Assembly: GCA_001823505.1 (NCBI GenBank) | Contig: MHUS01000016.1 | Span: forward strand, 4,555 to 38,238 | Direction: 5' to 3' | Length of the DNA: 33,684 nucleotides | Source of the DNA: Candidatus Yonathbacteria bacterium RIFCSPHIGHO2_01_FULL_51_10 | Lineage (GTDB): Bacteria; Patescibacteriota; Minisyncoccia; Phycocordibacterales; UBA1539_B | Made by a program: the position numbers and the translations under genes | The notes under the pieces: model-generated | What the model saw: only the letters and a program-made list of their open reading frames with translations | What the model was told of the DNA's origin: nothing | Databases searched by the model: none | Shown here: positions 6,712 to 13,520 of the stretch, piece by piece | Layout of the letters: every line of letters starts with the position of its first letter | Position numbering within the stretch: the stretch's first letter is position 1

Positions 6712-7662
6712 TCAATCCTGCCCGGTAACGGAGAGCATCGCTCCTTCGATCGCACCGGGCGCGCACATGATGTTCATGAACGTACCGCCGGTGGGGTTGG
6801 CCATCATGGGCAGACCAAGGTAGGCGATGGCGATGCGGAAGCGTGCGTAGAGCGCCTCCACATTCTTTCCTGTCACCAGGATTTCATACGGCGCGTAACC
6901 CGTGTTGTGGACAGGACCCATGTCTACGGCTTTCATGGTGGTCTCGTCGCCGCTGCAACCATTCGTCATCGCCACACCGAACACCGTTTCGTCCGTACCC
7001 GGGATGTCGATGCGGTAGACCTGACTGGTGCCGCCCGCATGCGCAGCAAGTCCTGCTTCAACGGCTTTTACCGCTTCTTCATGGCTGTCATGTTCGCCGA
7101 GGTCGCTTGGGTCGTCAAAGTATTCCATCATCACAGTGTAGTGATAACCCTTGAGTGCGTCAGCGGAGATACCGTCCTTGAAGCCATAAAAAGAACCGTA
7201 CTCTTCCTTGGCCCCCAGCGTTGCCGCGAGCTTGGATTTCACCGCTGAAACATCCGCCGACACGCGGTATGCCGCTGCCCAGTAGACCGGGTTGGTAAAA
7301 GCCACCTGGATCTGAGCATCTGCCGGGTTGAACGCAGCGCCTTTGCCATTGCCATACTGCTTGGTGACGGTAACGCGCATGCCGGCCAAATAACCACCAC
7401 GCTTCGATGAAGCTGCTGCTTTCTTGAGCTCGTCATTGGTGACGACCAGGATATTCGAACCCTCGAAAGGAGAATAGCTGCCGACGACTTCAAAACCGGC
7501 GCCGGTCAGCTTGGCCTTTACTTCATCGGTGACCTTGGCGACATCGCCCGGGCCACTTGAGGCGAGCACGTAGGGCTTGAGGAGATCCCCCGCCCAGGTG
7601 TTCGCCCCAACCAGCATCAGAAACGCGGCGCAAGCCGCAATAACCATTTTTGTAACGTTCAT
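6712..7662 (-). CDS. Exported protein of a DUF302-like family, 316 aa
   Basis: Residues 1-24 form a signal peptide ending in ANTWA-GD. The mature protein starts with KPYVLASSGPGDVA and later has FDDPSDLGEHDSHEEA, a PGTDETVFGVA motif, and APGAIEGAML near the end. From memory this matches an uncharacterised exported family common in Gammaproteobacteria such as purple sulfur bacteria, distantly similar to DUF302; the function is unknown. The start is set by AGGAGG 5 nt before the ATG. A TTGACA box lies at 7754-7759 and a strong terminator at 6655-6690. The small hairpin in the 5' leader (about 7678-7693, CCCC/GGGG) could affect translation. Its strong resemblance to proteobacterial proteins suggests lateral transfer, but this rests on recall. 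Confidence 0.8.
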   Translation of the reverse strand: MNVTKMVIAACAAFLMLVGANTWAGDLLKPYVLASSGPGDVAKVTDEVKAKLTGAGFEVVGSYSPFEGSNILVVTNDELKKAAASSKRGGYLAGMRVTVTKQYGNGKGAAFNPADAQIQVAFTNPVYWAAAYRVSADVSAVKSKLAATLGAKEEYGSFYGFKDGISADALKGYHYTVMMEYFDDPSDLGEHDSHEEAVKAVEAGLAAHAGGTSQVYRIDIPGTDETVFGVAMTNGCSGDETTMKAVDMGPVHNTGYAPYEILVTGKNVEALYARFRIAIAYLGLPMMANPTGGTFMNIMCAPGAIEGAMLSVTGQD

Positions 7663-7731
7663 ACCATCCTCCTAATTTCCCCGAAATGGGGGGGTTTATG
7701 ATGGCTCCGCAGTCGCGGATTCCAAGGCAGA

Positions 7732-7759
7732 ACACTACTATATTCTGTAAAAATGTCAA
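7732..7759 (-). promoter_or_regulatory. Probable promoter for the 316-aa exported gene
   Basis: On the minus strand TTGACA (7754-7759) with TAGTGT (7732-7737) after a 16-nt spacer; the -10 is weak. The stretch TTGACATTTTT also occurs in the promoter at 3401-3429. Confidence 0.45.
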
Positions 7760-7781
7760 TGTTTTTGCAGGTCACTGAACC

Positions 7782-7812
7782 CAACTACCAGACGTCCGAC
7801 GTCTGGTAGTTG
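7782..7812. repeat. Perfect 31-nt palindrome directly after the CAP-domain gene
   Basis: Two 15-nt arms (7782-7796 and 7798-7812) that are exact reverse complements, separated by one base. It begins 2 nt after the stop of the CAP-domain gene on the minus strand. No T tract follows, so it is either a Rho-independent terminator without a U run, a 3'-end stabiliser, or a protein-binding site. Confidence 0.8.
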
Positions 7813-7814
7813 AG

Positions 7815-8762
7815 CTATTGAAACTCTGCAATGCAGATGTTGAACGCATTCACCTGCGCGTTGTATTGCGCAACGATCTCGCGTACTTTTACCACCAGAG
7901 CATTATAATCACGCACGATCGCATTGTATTCTTGTACTTTTGTGTTATGCGTGGAGTCTCCGGGAGGCAATGCATCAAGCTCTTGTTTTCGTGAAGTTAG
8001 CTCCGCCTCAACCACGGCAAGCTGCGCCTTGCTTGTTTGGATCACGGCAGCAAGCTCTGTGTTTACCTCGGGGCAATCAGAACGCGGCGTACCAAACTCC
8101 TGCACTCCAACCCACACCGTACGACCCTCGTACGTGCCTTGCTTCACCGCAACACCGATCTCGCGATAGTGTGTGTTCAAGATATTTGCGCGATGACCGG
8201 GGCTTGCCATCCATGCGTCAATGATCTCTTGATCGCTCGCAAACCCGCCAAGCGCGAGGTTTTCCCCCTCAATGATATATTCATACCCCGCGGAGGTTGC
8301 CAGATCGCCAGGTCCAACTCCCGACGGCGACACGTGCTCAAAGTACTGCTTCGCAAAAATATCATCTGCCTTTGCCAACGCCGCTGCATTAAGTTTTGTG
8401 TTTTCAGTCAGTATTTCGGCGCCAATTTTCGCTCGCTCGTTATTGGTAAGTGTAATGACTCCCGATCGAGTGAGCGCGGTGGAAGGAGACGAAGAAACTG
8501 CAGTTTTGGCGCGAAGAGGCCCCGGGGTGGTAACAGCATTGAGTGCTTGTTTCGCTGAATTGATAACTCCCACTGGCGTCGTACTTGCGACATCACTCAC
8601 ATCACTGATCTTTTGAAGCACATCTCCCCCGGAAGAAACAATGCGGTTGAAAAATGAGGTCACGGTCGCCGTGCATGCGCCATCACGGCACCATAGTGCA
8701 CCGCCAAGAATAATTCCTGCAAAAAGCCCCACAAACAAAATTCGTGTAATTGACCACTTCAT
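7815..8762 (-). CDS. CAP/SCP domain (YkwD-like) secreted or anchored protein, 315 aa
   Basis: From the ATG at 8762 the protein starts with a membrane segment (ILFVGLFAGIILGGALWC), followed by a Ser/Thr/Ala-rich linker and a CAP domain at about residues 100-225. The domain shows LTNNERAKIG, FEHVSPSGVGP, GENLALGG, WMASPGHRANIL and REIGVAVKQG, including the His and Glu residues typical of the CAP cavity. A C-terminal coiled-coil region (about 235-305) is rich in Lys, Glu, Val and Asn. Bacterial CAP proteins are extracellular and their activity is unsettled. An in-frame ATG at 8819 would overlap the permease gene by 50 nt; the ATG at 8762 is 4 nt after the permease stop (TAA-TATT-ATG) and is preferred. 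It is the last gene of the ABC exporter operon. Confidence 0.88.
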   Translation of the reverse strand: MKWSITRILFVGLFAGIILGGALWCRDGACTATVTSFFNRIVSSGGDVLQKISDVSDVASTTPVGVINSAKQALNAVTTPGPLRAKTAVSSSPSTALTRSGVITLTNNERAKIGAEILTENTKLNAAALAKADDIFAKQYFEHVSPSGVGPGDLATSAGYEYIIEGENLALGGFASDQEIIDAWMASPGHRANILNTHYREIGVAVKQGTYEGRTVWVGVQEFGTPRSDCPEVNTELAAVIQTSKAQLAVVEAELTSRKQELDALPPGDSTHNTKVQEYNAIVRDYNALVVKVREIVAQYNAQVNAFNICIAEFQ

Positions 8763-8766
8763 AATA

Positions 8767-9543
8767 TTATGCGCGCAAGCGCCAACCCTTATGGAATAAA
8801 TATCCGACAAGCGCCGCAAGCAACGCTATGATCGCAAAGATGATGAAAACTCCCAGAACGGTGTTGCCCTCACGAACCCCGGTCATTGAGTACCGCGTTC
8901 CATCAACAAAATAAAAGAAGGGGTTTATGCGGGCAAACACCTGCAGCGCCGGCGGGTACATCGCGATCGAGTTAAACACCCCTCCCAAGAACGAAAGGGG
9001 CATGAGAATGAACGCGTTGGGTGCGGCAATTTGCTCAAATGACTTCGCCCACAGCCCGGCAAGTACCCCCAAAAGTGCAAAGAGCGTGGAGATCGTGACA
9101 GTATAGAAAAAGAACCACCAAAGATGCGCAAACCCGGCAGCCCCGAATAAAACACCGATGACAAGAACACCGGCTCCCACCACCACGCCGCGCATGATCC
9201 CTCCCAGTGTGTACCCTATGATCATTTCAAAATGCGAGAGAGGCGTAACAAGGATCTCCTCAATAGCACGGGTGAACCGATGGAAGTACAGCGAGGAAGA
9301 CGTCTGCGCAAATGCGGCACCAATGACGCTCATCATGAGAACGCCGGGAAGCACGAAGTTGATGTACGGAATACCGCCAATGTTCTGGACGGTCTTGCCC
9401 AACACTTGGCCGAAAATAAAAATATAAAAGAGGGCGCTCAAAAGCGGCGTGATGATCGTCTGCACCGGGACACGAAAACAGCGTTGCATCTCACGCGCAA
9501 CGAATGTCTGTAGCCCTATCCAATTGATGCTCGTTGATTTCAT
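8767..9543 (-). CDS. ABC-2 type transporter permease, 258 aa
   Basis: A six-helix ABC-2 type membrane protein. Helices are visible at about 28-48, 62-82, 112-135, 142-165, 175-195 and 230-250. The conserved ABC-2 region includes LPGVLMMSVIGAAF and LVTPLSHFEMIIGYTLGG, followed by NPFFYFVDGTRYSMTG. Related permeases (YadH, NodJ, DrrB) export drugs, polysaccharides or lipids. The start overlaps the stop of the ATPase gene (ATGA at 9540-9543), so the two are translationally coupled and form one exporter. The substrate cannot be read from the sequence. The CAP-domain gene follows 4 nt after the stop. Confidence 0.93.
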   Translation of the reverse strand: MKSTSINWIGLQTFVAREMQRCFRVPVQTIITPLLSALFYIFIFGQVLGKTVQNIGGIPYINFVLPGVLMMSVIGAAFAQTSSSLYFHRFTRAIEEILVTPLSHFEMIIGYTLGGIMRGVVVGAGVLVIGVLFGAAGFAHLWWFFFYTVTISTLFALLGVLAGLWAKSFEQIAAPNAFILMPLSFLGGVFNSIAMYPPALQVFARINPFFYFVDGTRYSMTGVREGNTVLGVFIIFAIIALLAALVGYLFHKGWRLRA

Positions 9544-10280
9544 TTTGTAGTTTTGTTATCAACATCATCGCGCGTGAGCTCCAAATACCGGTGCTCTAAG
9601 CGCTTCCCTCCGCTGGTAAATTCACTTTTATCACCAATGGCGACCAGCTTGCCCTTGTTGATGATCGCAATGCGGCTGCAAAGAAGCTCCACCTCTTCCA
9701 GATAGTGCGAGGTGAGGATGATCGTCTTGCCGGCCTCATTCAGTTCTTGGAGATACCCCCAGAGTTCGTGCCGAAGCTCCACATCCACCCCCGCCGTCGG
9801 CTCGTCAAGGATCAAAAGCTCCGGATCATGAACCATCGCGCGGGCAAGAAGTACGCGCCGTTTGAGCCCGCCGGAGAGCATGCCGAATTCTTTTTCAGCA
9901 TGCGACTCAAGGTCAAAGCGCTTGAGGAGCTCATTGATACGCGGTTCGCGGATCGTACGCGACATGCCATAAAACCCACCCATGAAGTGGAGGATCTTAC
10001 GCGGTGACGCAAAGATGTCGATGTTGAATTCTTGAGGGGCAAGGCCGACCAATTTGCGCGCATTGCGGTAATCTTTGACCACATCAACGCCAAACACGTT
10101 GATCGCACCCTCATCAAAACGTGCGATCCCCGTGATCGCGTTGATTGTTGTGCTCTTTCCTGCGCCATTCTTACCGAGGAAGCCAAAGAACTCTCCTTTT
10201 TTAATAGAAAGTGACAAGTCATCCACGGCAATGTTTAGCCCGTAGCGCTTAGTAAGGTGACTGATCTCGAGTGCGTTCAT
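9540..10280 (-). CDS. ABC transporter ATP-binding protein (ABC-2 exporter partner), 246 aa
   Basis: A complete ABC ATPase: Walker A GKNGAGKST (residues 36-44), Q-loop LAPQEFN, signature LSGGLKRR, Walker B LLILDEPTAGVD and the switch histidine in LTSHYLEE. It is of the DrrA/CcmA/NatA type that pairs with ABC-2 permeases. Three in-frame ATGs exist (10346, 10289, 10280). The last is chosen because the protein then starts right at the domain (MNALEISHLTKRYG) and because an extended -10 (TGC-TACAAT, 10288-10296) overlaps the 10289 ATG and would start transcription at about 10281. That predicts a leaderless mRNA. No Shine-Dalgarno is present. The stop overlaps the permease start. Confidence 0.93.
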   Translation of the reverse strand: MNALEISHLTKRYGLNIAVDDLSLSIKKGEFFGFLGKNGAGKSTTINAITGIARFDEGAINVFGVDVVKDYRNARKLVGLAPQEFNIDIFASPRKILHFMGGFYGMSRTIREPRINELLKRFDLESHAEKEFGMLSGGLKRRVLLARAMVHDPELLILDEPTAGVDVELRHELWGYLQELNEAGKTIILTSHYLEEVELLCSRIAIINKGKLVAIGDKSEFTSGGKRLEHRYLELTRDDVDNKTTK

Positions 10281-10287
10281 GGGGGAC

Positions 10288-10296
10288 ATTGTAGCA
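10288..10296 (-). promoter_or_regulatory. Extended -10 promoter of the ABC exporter operon
   Basis: On the minus strand TGC-TACAAT, with 7 nt between it and the ATG at 10280. It lies between the terminator of the preceding small gene (10311-10345) and the ATPase gene. No -35 consensus is seen. Confidence 0.5.
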
Positions 10297-10310
10297 TATT
10301 CTAACAAAGT

Positions 10311-10345
10311 TGGCCGCCGAATGTCCGTAGAACATTCGGCGGCCA
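10311..10345 (-). terminator. Hairpin terminator after the 67-aa secreted gene
   Basis: A perfect 14-bp stem (10311-10324 with 10332-10345) and a 7-nt loop, 4 nt after the stop at 10350. A weak T-containing stretch (ACTTTGTTA) follows on the minus strand. Confidence 0.75.
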
Positions 10346-10349
10346 TTGA

Positions 10350-10553
10350 TCACACGAGCTGACCTGCGTAGCATTCAAGCAATACCTTCTTTTCACCGTT
10401 GATCAAAAAGACCCGGGCCAAAACCCCCGTCTCACAACGCGCCGTACTCTTGTATTCCTGAGCCATTTCACGAACCTGCTTACTCTCAGCATCAGACAAT
10501 TCGAGTGGCGGTGCGACCCACAACAGAAGGGTAAACGTAGCGGCTGTAAGCAT
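10350..10553 (-). CDS. Small secreted protein, 67 aa
   Basis: Function unknown. The ATG at 10553 is chosen over one five codons upstream because GGGGAGG lies 6 nt before it and in effect overlaps the upstream ATG. The product then begins with a signal peptide-like stretch (MLTAATFTLLLWVAPPLELSDA). The remaining 45 residues have two cysteines (RCETG and LECYAG) and a beta-hairpin-like RVFLINGEKKVLLECY. The gene has its own promoter (TTGTTT-17-TACTAT, 10596-10624), Shine-Dalgarno and terminator. It is divergent from the uracil-DNA glycosylase gene, whose promoter overlaps the same 95-nt interval. Confidence 0.7.
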   Translation of the reverse strand: MLTAATFTLLLWVAPPLELSDAESKQVREMAQEYKSTARCETGVLARVFLINGEKKVLLECYAGQLV

Positions 10554-10595
10554 AGCATACCTCCCCATTCAAATGATACGAGTAACCCAAAGAAA

Positions 10596-10624
10596 ATAGT
10601 ACCGCCCATGGCAAGAAAAAACAA
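10596..10624 (-). promoter_or_regulatory. Promoter for the 67-aa secreted gene
   Basis: On the minus strand TTGTTT (10619-10624), a 17-nt spacer and TACTAT (10596-10601), about 40 nt before the ATG at 10553. Confidence 0.5.
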
Positions 10625-10633
10625 GCCAACGCA

Positions 10634-10642
10634 TGGTACCAT
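10634..10642 (+). promoter_or_regulatory. Extended -10 promoter for the uracil-DNA glycosylase gene
   Basis: TGG-TACCAT on the plus strand with 6 nt (ACCCCC) to the ATG at 10649, predicting a leaderless transcript. The layout copies that of the ABC ATPase promoter (TGC-TACAAT, then GTCCCCC, then ATG). Confidence 0.5.
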
Positions 10643-10648
10643 ACCCCC

Positions 10649-11221
10649 ATGTCAAAAGCCGAGCAACTCGCGGAGATAAATACTCGCTGGACGCGCAACT
10701 GCACGTGCGCGCTCCGCAATACCGCGACACAAGCCGTGCCGGGCGATGGTAACCCCAATGCCGATATCGTGTTCATCGGTGAGGCTCCTGGTAAGTCAGA
10801 AGATGCCGTAGGCAAGCCCTTCGTCGGCGCTGCGGGGAAATTTTTAAATGAGATGCTCTCCGAGGTCAATATGAAGCGCGAGGATGTGTACATCACGAAC
10901 ATCGTGAAGTATCGCCCTCCGAATAATCGTGACCCCTTGCCCGAAGAAGTCGCGGCGTGCTCTCCGTGGCTCCTTGAGCAACTACAAACCATCAATCCAA
11001 AACTCATCGTCTTTCTTGGCCGTCACGCACTTAATCGGTTTTTTCCTAAAGCGAAGATCGGTGAAGTGCACGGGGAAATGCTACAACAAAACATCGACGG
11101 CATCCCTGCAAAAAATTTCCTCCCACTATACCACCCCGCCGCCGCACTCTATAACGGTTCTCTTCGCGCCGTCCTTCTTGAGGATTTCAAAAAGATCCCG
11201 CGGATGCTTGCGGTAAATTAA
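10649..11221 (+). CDS. Uracil-DNA glycosylase, family 4 type, 190 aa
   Basis: This enzyme removes uracil from DNA to start base-excision repair. Visible motifs are the water-activating loop GEAPGKSED (residues 44-52), VGKPFVGAAGKFLNEML, DVYITNIVKYRPPNNRDP, FLGRHAL, and the DNA-minor-groove loop YHPAAALYN (H162). Family 4 enzymes normally carry a [4Fe-4S] cluster on four cysteines. Here C18 and C20 form C-x-C instead of C-x-x-C, the third ligand position is Y88 (KYRPP instead of KCRPP), and C104 is kept, so a normal cluster is unlikely. The gene is the only one on the plus strand, shares a bidirectional terminator with the DUF5667 gene, and has no Shine-Dalgarno. Confidence 0.92.
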   Translation: MSKAEQLAEINTRWTRNCTCALRNTATQAVPGDGNPNADIVFIGEAPGKSEDAVGKPFVGAAGKFLNEMLSEVNMKREDVYITNIVKYRPPNNRDPLPEEVAACSPWLLEQLQTINPKLIVFLGRHALNRFFPKAKIGEVHGEMLQQNIDGIPAKNFLPLYHPAAALYNGSLRAVLLEDFKKIPRMLAVN

Positions 11222-11225
11222 CAAC

Positions 11226-11256
11226 AAAAAAGCCGGGTTAATAACCCGGCTTTTTT
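11226..11256. terminator. Bidirectional intrinsic terminator between convergent genes
   Basis: Two 15-nt arms (11226-11240 and 11242-11256) are exact reverse complements; the GC core (GCCGGG/CCCGGC) is flanked by A6 and T6. It ends the glycosylase transcript on the plus strand and the DUF5667 transcript on the minus strand. Confidence 0.95.
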
Positions 11257-11272
11257 GTTTGAGAACTAGATC

Positions 11273-12364
11273 TTATAGTCCGATATTGATCTGCCCCTCG
11301 GCATCCACCTGAATTCCACCCCCTCTTTCTTCCCCCTGCCCATTATTGGATCCGCTATTGCCCTTATCTTCATTTGATTGGTCGTCAGATCCTTTAACAC
11401 GCAGACTGCCGTTTACCGTAGTTGAGGCATTGCTGTTGTCGTTGTCGTCGTCTTCTCCTTCGTCATTCCCATGCGACCGCTGAACAGAACCGGTGGTTGT
11501 ACCCATGAACCCAATGCTCAGAGAATCTTCCTGACCGCTTTCATCTTCATCATCTTCTATTTTGATCTTAAGATCGCCTTCCGCATCACCCAAATGCTTC
11601 GCTTCCTGTGCGAGGCGCAGAGCATTTTGATACGCGATAAAGGCCTCACTGTATAAGCCCGCTGTGGCTTTGGTGTCTCCAAGCACGATCGCGTCTTGCG
11701 CGGCTTTTACCTGCACCGCAACCGCAGAGGTAGATGATGCCGTAACGTCAACCCCCTGACGCGAAAGATAGTTGGTTACCTCATCGATCTTGTGTTGTGC
11801 TGCTACGCGTTTGTTCGCAGACGCTTCCTGCATGCCTACGCCATTCATTGCAGCGATCTTGGCGCCAATTTCTTCATCAGTGCTTGAGGCAACCCCACTG
11901 GCATTATCAAGTCTAAGCGTAAAAGCTGCGAGTGCACCATGGTCATCCTCACCACTGTTTGATGCGTCGATGTCGCCGAGGATCTTGTGGTGCGCCTCTA
12001 TGGTCGCCCCCATCTCCGCATTGAGATTCGCCGCCGCAATGCTATTTCCTAAATTTATTTTTGTAATTCGTTTTTGCGCTTCATTGATATGTTGATCAAG
12101 AAGCTCGTTGATCGTTGCCTGTGTCGTTGAGCTCAGACGTCCATTAACCACAAGCTTTTCCGCCTCGCTCAAACGCCGGTCAGTAAACTTAATGTTCAAC
12201 TCCGCTTGTCCTTGGTCCGTAACCGTGAGCAAATTTTCGACTGCTTCATTCACGTTAACCTTGACCGAATAGAGCGCCTCACCGGGGAGTGACCCTTGCG
12301 CGGCGACAGAAACCCCTCCTCCCCCCAGCCCGACGATCAGCGCGATAATAAGTCCAAGTGGCAT
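11273..12364 (-). CDS. DUF5667-domain exported protein, 363 aa (orphan paralogue)
   Basis: The N-terminus is a membrane or signal segment (LIIALIVGLGGGGVSVAA) followed directly by the DUF5667 hallmark QGSLPGEALYSVKVNVNE and DRRLSEAEKLVVNGRLS. The middle is helical (about 85-260). The C-terminal third is a low-complexity acidic tail rich in Asp, Glu, Ser, Asn and Gly (about 270-350). Aligned by eye, residues 20-100 resemble the protein at 13521-14747. Unlike that paralogue it lacks the N-terminal cytoplasmic section and is not next to the sigma factor. DUF5667 proteins are usually found beside sigma factors in Actinobacteria and CPR and are thought to be surface proteins or anti-sigma-linked; the function is not established. 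No Shine-Dalgarno is seen. Confidence 0.85.
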   Translation of the reverse strand: MPLGLIIALIVGLGGGGVSVAAQGSLPGEALYSVKVNVNEAVENLLTVTDQGQAELNIKFTDRRLSEAEKLVVNGRLSSTTQATINELLDQHINEAQKRITKINLGNSIAAANLNAEMGATIEAHHKILGDIDASNSGEDDHGALAAFTLRLDNASGVASSTDEEIGAKIAAMNGVGMQEASANKRVAAQHKIDEVTNYLSRQGVDVTASSTSAVAVQVKAAQDAIVLGDTKATAGLYSEAFIAYQNALRLAQEAKHLGDAEGDLKIKIEDDEDESGQEDSLSIGFMGTTTGSVQRSHGNDEGEDDDNDNSNASTTVNGSLRVKGSDDQSNEDKGNSGSNNGQGEERGGGIQVDAEGQINIGL

Positions 12365-12471
12365 AGTTTAAAAAATTATTGCTTGATAATACACACTCCT
12401 CGAAGACGCAGGAACACCTCATCTCTTACACTCTTATATCTTCCCATGTAATGAAGATCTCGGCAACGACA

Positions 12472-13491
12472 CTACAGACCGAAACTTTTCATGCTATGCA
12501 TAATGACATAGCCCACAAGAGCCCCCACTACAAGCAACGGTATCGCGATAAAGAGATTGAGCGCACCCCGAGGATGATCGGTCCTCGTACTCACCTCAAG
12601 GCGCGACTCACGAAGCGAGGTGTACAATGCGTAACCGTATGCGAACATATAAATATTCACCGTCGTCGTAACGATAAGAGAGACCGCTTGCGCAACAATA
12701 AGAGCATTGGGAGAAACAATGATTTTAACAATGGTACTCATTGCCGCATTGACAGCGAAGACCACTGCCATAGCCGCCAGCATCCGTCCAAAAACCGCCC
12801 ACCAACGCCCGGCCACATACGCCTTGCTCTTGGCGAGAGCATAGATCCCCCGATCTCCCTCAACCACCACCACAAAACGCGCGGCGACAAGCCAAATGCC
12901 CACGATAATTCCCGGGATGATCGCAAGGAAGATGCCGCCCAAAACCGCGAAGGCCGAGAGAATACTCACCCAAAACAACGCCGGAATTTTACTCCATCCA
13001 TATCGGTAGGAACCAAAAACGCCATTGTCCGCCATATCATCCCGCACAGCATAGAGCATCGCCGCACCAATCCACAAAGCGATGATGATCAAAACAACTG
13101 CTCCAATGCCCACCAAGGCAAGAAGTTGTTTTGTGACAAAACTCCATGCGGCAATTTGAAAAATGGTGACTACCCCGAAGGCGAACGCTGCTGCAAAAAG
13201 AATCGCCAAGGGAATGCCCCCCAACACGAGGACGCCGAAGAGCACCCACCCTCGTTTTTTAAAGATCTCCCATGCGCGCGAAAACAGCTCATGAACACTC
13301 GCGAGGGATCCTCCATGAGTAAGATTCGTAGCGGTGGACGCCATGCGTGAGTCGATACCCGCCGCATGAAATGCCGTATCAATATCGGCAAGCGGCCATC
13401 CCTGAGCCAAGAGCGAACTTCGCACATCCCCGGATGCCACACCGCGCGCAAGCTCACTCTTTACATATTCAACAAGTTCGGGATTTGGCAT
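12472..13491 (-). CDS. Polytopic membrane protein with N-terminal helical recognition domain, 339 aa
   Basis: Residues 1-48 (PELVEYVKSELARGV...LLAQGWPLADIDTAFHAAG) form a small helical module that looks like the UBA-like N-terminal segment seen on many Patescibacteria membrane proteins. After a short linker come about six or seven TM helices: about 82-105, 120-145, 170-195, 195-212, 230-250, 255-280 and 310-330. The membrane part resembles the family of glycerophosphoryl diester phosphodiesterase membrane domains and related unknowns, but no catalytic domain is attached. The role is unknown. It lies 29 nt downstream of the sigma/DUF5667 pair. A TATACT -10 (13500-13505) sits 8 nt before the ATG, so it may be transcribed separately as a leaderless message. 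Confidence 0.82.
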   Translation of the reverse strand: MPNPELVEYVKSELARGVASGDVRSSLLAQGWPLADIDTAFHAAGIDSRMASTATNLTHGGSLASVHELFSRAWEIFKKRGWVLFGVLVLGGIPLAILFAAAFAFGVVTIFQIAAWSFVTKQLLALVGIGAVVLIIIALWIGAAMLYAVRDDMADNGVFGSYRYGWSKIPALFWVSILSAFAVLGGIFLAIIPGIIVGIWLVAARFVVVVEGDRGIYALAKSKAYVAGRWWAVFGRMLAAMAVVFAVNAAMSTIVKIIVSPNALIVAQAVSLIVTTTVNIYMFAYGYALYTSLRESRLEVSTRTDHPRGALNLFIAIPLLVVGALVGYVIMHSMKSFGL

Positions 13492-13499
13492 ATATTTGT

Positions 13500-13505
13500 A
13501 GTATA
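13500..13505 (-). promoter_or_regulatory. Possible -10 element for a leaderless membrane-protein mRNA
   Basis: TATACT on the minus strand with 8 nt to the ATG at 13491. It lies between the stop of the DUF5667 gene and this gene. No clear -35. Confidence 0.4.
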
Positions 13506-13520
13506 TATTGCTATACCCTA

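Noticed and set aside
9540..10346. Longer ABC ATPase from the ATG at 10346
   Set aside because: That start lies inside the terminator hairpin of the preceding gene, and the extra residues do not belong to the family.
12379..13350. Long plus-strand open frame of 323 codons
   Set aside because: It lies opposite the well-supported membrane protein and DUF5667 genes, and its product is rich in His, Arg and Asn with no domain. It is an antisense shadow.
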